Below, in pieces: positions 5,622 to 7,416 of a stretch of DNA of 7,416 nt (position 1 is the first letter of the stretch; the number at the start of each line of letters is the position of its first letter). The translations under genes were made by a program, and so were the position numbers. The notes beneath the pieces are model-generated. The model was not told the origin of the DNA. It was given only the letters and a program-made list of their open reading frames with translations, and did not search any database. The stretch lies in NCBI GenBank assembly GCA_026986135.1, contig JALSPD010000157.1:1-7416 (forward strand), written 5' to 3'. Source of the DNA: DHVE2 group archaeon (GTDB lineage Archaea > Thermoplasmatota > Thermoplasmata > Thermoplasmatales > Aciduliprofundaceae).

Positions 5622-6358
5622 ACTTTCACCTCCCATAAAGTATTTTCAATGATAACAATCCAAACGATGCCCAAAACAGCGAGAATTAGTATATTTGGTG
5701 GAACAGTACCATAGGCCTCGGTGGCTAAAAACGCAAATCTACTGGCCATGAATGGAAATACTGTTATCCATGCCATAATATCAAAATCGTTGTTCCACTG
5801 GAGCGGAATAAGGGCAAGTGTGAAAAACGATATGATTATGTAAAAAGACACTCCAAGCATAGAGTATATTGACTTTTTTAAAGCAAATCCAACCGCATTA
5901 CTCAATGAGAACACGAAAATTCCAGATATGAGTGATATTAAAAAATAGATTGAACTCCAGTAAATGAACAACAAGGGTACAGTTCCAAAATTAAACATTG
6001 TAACTATCGGCTGAAAGAATGCGATGAATGATATTGTAAAGATGAGAAAATATCCAGCCAATGTTTTTTGCATGTAAGTTCCTATCTTTCCCGATTGTGT
6101 GAGAAACAATATCTCCATACTTTTGCGCTCTATTTCCCGTATAAACAATTTGCTGGAGAGATAGCCGGAGTAAGCCATTACCACAAGTATATCAAACATA
6201 AATGTGAGCCATAATAAAAACCGATCTATTCCGAAGGACTGAAAATGATAGGTGAGGTAAAGAAAAAGATTTATGCCTGTAATTATGACTGTGAGAATAA
6301 AAAATGAAAAATCTCTGAGGGATCTAACCACCGATTCTTTGAAAATCACGGTATTCAT
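5618..6358 (-). CDS. ABC-2 type transporter permease
   Basis: This 246-aa integral membrane protein shows six hydrophobic helices (about 17-37, 47-69, 99-121, 129-155, 165-187 and 223-243), the standard size and layout of an ABC-2 export permease. After helix 2, the cytoplasmic stretch FIREIERKSMEILFLTQSGK resembles the (E)RE-x-gt-x-e-x-LL element by which ABC-2 permeases contact their ATPase. The ATG at 6358 overlaps the ATPase stop as ATGA, with an SD 5 nt upstream. Its own stop overlaps the downstream surface protein start in the same way. Only one permease gene is visible, so a homodimer with two ATPase copies is likely, unless a second permease lies right of the window. Substrate cannot be read from the sequence; this class exports lipids, glycans, drugs, peptides or ions. 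Confidence 0.85.
   Translation of the reverse strand: MNTVIFKESVVRSLRDFSFFILTVIITGINLFLYLTYHFQSFGIDRFLLWLTFMFDILVVMAYSGYLSSKLFIREIERKSMEILFLTQSGKIGTYMQKTLAGYFLIFTISFIAFFQPIVTMFNFGTVPLLFIYWSSIYFLISLISGIFVFSLSNAVGFALKKSIYSMLGVSFYIIISFFTLALIPLQWNNDFDIMAWITVFPFMASRFAFLATEAYGTVPPNILILAVLGIVWIVIIENTLWEVKV
5626..5634 (-). promoter_or_regulatory. Ribosome binding site that fixes the start of the surface protein gene
   Basis: GGGAGGTGA on the minus strand, 4 nt before the ATG at 5621 and inside the end of the permease gene. It decides in favour of 5621 over 5636. Confidence 0.75.
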
Positions 6359-7224
6359 TTAAACACCTCCCGATATATGGAATCAAGAGAATCCGTTTTG
6401 AGGTTGAATTTTATACCATTTTTTAAAAGTGCTTCAAAAATAATATCATCGGAGTTTCCGGAAAATTTGACAATTATAGTATTGTTTTTCACTTCTAAAC
6501 TTTCAACACCCTCTACATCCATAATGTTTTTCACCTTTTCCACATCACGTGGCTCAACTGTAAAAACGATCTCCCTTAGAGGACGATACCTTTTAATTAT
6601 ACTCTCCGGGTCTCCATAATCAACAATCTCTCCATTCTTTATCAATATAAGCCAATCGCAAATTCCCTCAATATCCCTCAACTGATGGGATGAAATTATG
6701 AATGTTTTCTCGCCACTTACCTTTTTTATCAACTCCGTCAATTCCTTCTTTATCAGCGGATCCAGCCCGCTTAATGGCTCATCCATTATGATTATCCGCG
6801 GGTTGTGGATTATGGATCTTGCTATACTAACCCTTCTTTTCGTGCCCTTTGATAAAGATCCTATTTTTTTATCTCTATTTTCTTTAAGTCCAACTATATC
6901 TATCACTTCTTCCACCATTTTTGTCGGTACTCCGTAAAGCCTGCTAAAATATTCAAGATATTCCTCAACACTCATCCATTCGTAAAGCCCTTCATTCTCA
7001 CTTATATAGCCCACCTCTCTTTTATTCAATGGTCTGCCAAAAAATTTTATCTCGCCCTTATACGGTAACAGGGAAAGCATGCTTTTTATGAGCGTGGTTT
7101 TACCAGCTCCGTTTGGACCAAGCAATCCCGCCACTTTTCCTGTGGGAATCTCAAATGATACATCCTTCAACGCCTGGAATTTTCCATACCACACATTTAT
7201 TTTATCCACTCTTACCGCATTCAT
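6355..7224 (-). CDS. ABC-2 type transporter ATP-binding protein
   Basis: This cytoplasmic subunit hydrolyses ATP to drive the adjacent permease. The 289-aa protein has all nucleotide-binding motifs in order: Walker A GPNGAGKTT (36-44), a Q-loop-region segment GYISENEGLY (72-81) with Glu (E76) where many families have Gln, signature LSKGTKRR (124-131), Walker B IIIMDEP with catalytic E149, D-loop SGLDP, and H-loop SSHQ with H180. Glu in the Q-loop and LSKG in place of LSGG are common in this NatA/CcmA/DrrA-like exporter group, so they do not suggest loss of function. Residues about 210-289 form the small alpha/beta C-terminal domain usual in that group. The ATG at 7224 overlaps the preceding stop as ATGA with a strong SD 3 nt upstream. 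The operon gives no hint of substrate other than its surface-protein partners. Confidence 0.96.
   Translation of the reverse strand: MNAVRVDKINVWYGKFQALKDVSFEIPTGKVAGLLGPNGAGKTTLIKSMLSLLPYKGEIKFFGRPLNKREVGYISENEGLYEWMSVEEYLEYFSRLYGVPTKMVEEVIDIVGLKENRDKKIGSLSKGTKRRVSIARSIIHNPRIIIMDEPLSGLDPLIKKELTELIKKVSGEKTFIISSHQLRDIEGICDWLILIKNGEIVDYGDPESIIKRYRPLREIVFTVEPRDVEKVKNIMDVEGVESLEVKNNTIIVKFSGNSDDIIFEALLKNGIKFNLKTDSLDSIYREVFK
6364..6371 (-). promoter_or_regulatory. Ribosome binding site of the permease gene
   Basis: GGGAGGTG on the minus strand, 5 nt before the ATG at 6358 and inside the last codons of the ATPase gene. Confidence 0.7.
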
Positions 7225-7416
7225 TCTCTCCTCCTCTTTCCATACACCAATCTTTTTGAAACGATATATGCAACAGCAACCATAAATGTGACGATTCCCA
7301 GAATCAACAATACTCCTGTATAATCAACCTGCTTTGGTGGCTCGTAACCTGCCCAGAATTTCACTGTTATGTTCCCTTCCACTCCATCAGGCCGTATGAA
7401 TGTGAGGAATGGCGAT
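7221..7416 (-). CDS. Membrane-anchored surface protein, C-terminal 64 residues (5' end beyond window)
   Basis: The open frame enters from the right edge and ends with TGA at 7221-7223. The visible tail has a short extracytoplasmic part (SPFLTFIRPDGVEGNITVKF, with one NIT sequon, then a proline-containing linker), a transmembrane helix (GVLLILGIVTFMVAVAYIV) and a basic cytoplasmic end (SKRLVYGKRRRE). By the positive-inside rule the bulk of the protein lies outside the cell. This is the same plan as the last gene of the operon, although I see no clear sequence similarity between the two tails. Its stop overlaps the ATPase start by 4 nt, so it is a co-translated partner of the transporter. Identity unknown without the missing N-terminus. 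Confidence 0.8.
   Translation of the reverse strand, partial: SPFLTFIRPDGVEGNITVKFWAGYEPPKQVDYTGVLLILGIVTFMVAVAYIVSKRLVYGKRRRE
7228..7236 (-). promoter_or_regulatory. Ribosome binding site of the ABC ATPase gene
   Basis: GAGGAGGAG on the minus strand ending 3 nt before the ATG at 7224. The upstream gene's basic tail codons (KRRRE) supply this sequence. Confidence 0.65.

Noticed and set aside
6845..6855. Signature LSKGTKRR and Q-loop Glu taken as signs of a degenerate ATPase
   Set aside because: These variants are common in the NatA/DrrA-like exporter group, and Walker A, Walker B, D-loop and H-loop are intact.
1..7416. CRISPR array, tRNA or rRNA genes, toxin-antitoxin pair, defence system
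   Set aside because: No regularly spaced repeats, cloverleaf-like segments, rRNA-like stretches or matching gene pairs were seen on either strand.

Overview
This window looks like chromosomal DNA of an archaeon, most likely a euryarchaeote. The first gene of each readable transcription unit has no Shine-Dalgarno (SD) sequence but has a TATA-like box about 24-27 nt before the start codon, which is the arrangement of leaderless archaeal transcripts. Operon-internal genes instead carry strong GGAGG-type SD sites. Arg codons AGA/AGG and Ile codon ATA are frequent. A Thermoplasmata/DHVE2 (Aciduliprofundum-like) source would fit, but that is a guess. Every supported gene lies on the minus strand, so transcription runs from right to left.

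Right part (7416 to 4938): an AT-rich ABC-2 export operon. It holds the 3' end of a membrane-anchored surface protein, an ABC ATPase, a six-helix permease, and a second surface protein with signal peptide and C-terminal anchor. All three junctions are 4-nt ATGA overlaps, each preceded by a good SD, so the four proteins are probably made together and act as one complex or export/processing unit.

Middle (4818 to 3831): an insertion sequence of the IS5 family with IS903-like ends. It is 988 bp long, with 15-18 bp terminal inverted repeats and a perfect 9-bp target duplication (GAATTCTTC). Its transposase keeps the DDE triad, but the first ~24 codons lie in a different frame, so the gene is probably broken by a 1-nt frameshift. 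The element landed just upstream of the apparent core promoter of the next operon.

Left part (3786 to 1): a more GC-rich [NiFe]-hydrogenase maturation region in two blocks. The first has a 161-aa helical-repeat-like protein of unknown function overlapping a HycI-type maturation protease. After a 176-nt AT-rich promoter spacer, the second is hypC-hypD-hypF, each overlapping the next by 11 nt; hypF runs off the left edge. HypF (with HypE, not in the window) makes the cyanide ligands, HypC and HypD assemble the Fe(CN)2CO centre, and the HycI-type protease trims the large subunit after nickel insertion. HycI similarity suggests a group 4 membrane-bound or formate-hydrogenlyase-like enzyme. No hydrogenase structural gene lies in the window.

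No wholly unknown system is evident. The best leads are the unknown protein coupled to the HycI-type protease, the surface-protein/ABC cassette, the paired 9-bp repeats upstream of hypC, and the IS placed against the maturation promoter. No tRNA, rRNA or CRISPR array was seen.
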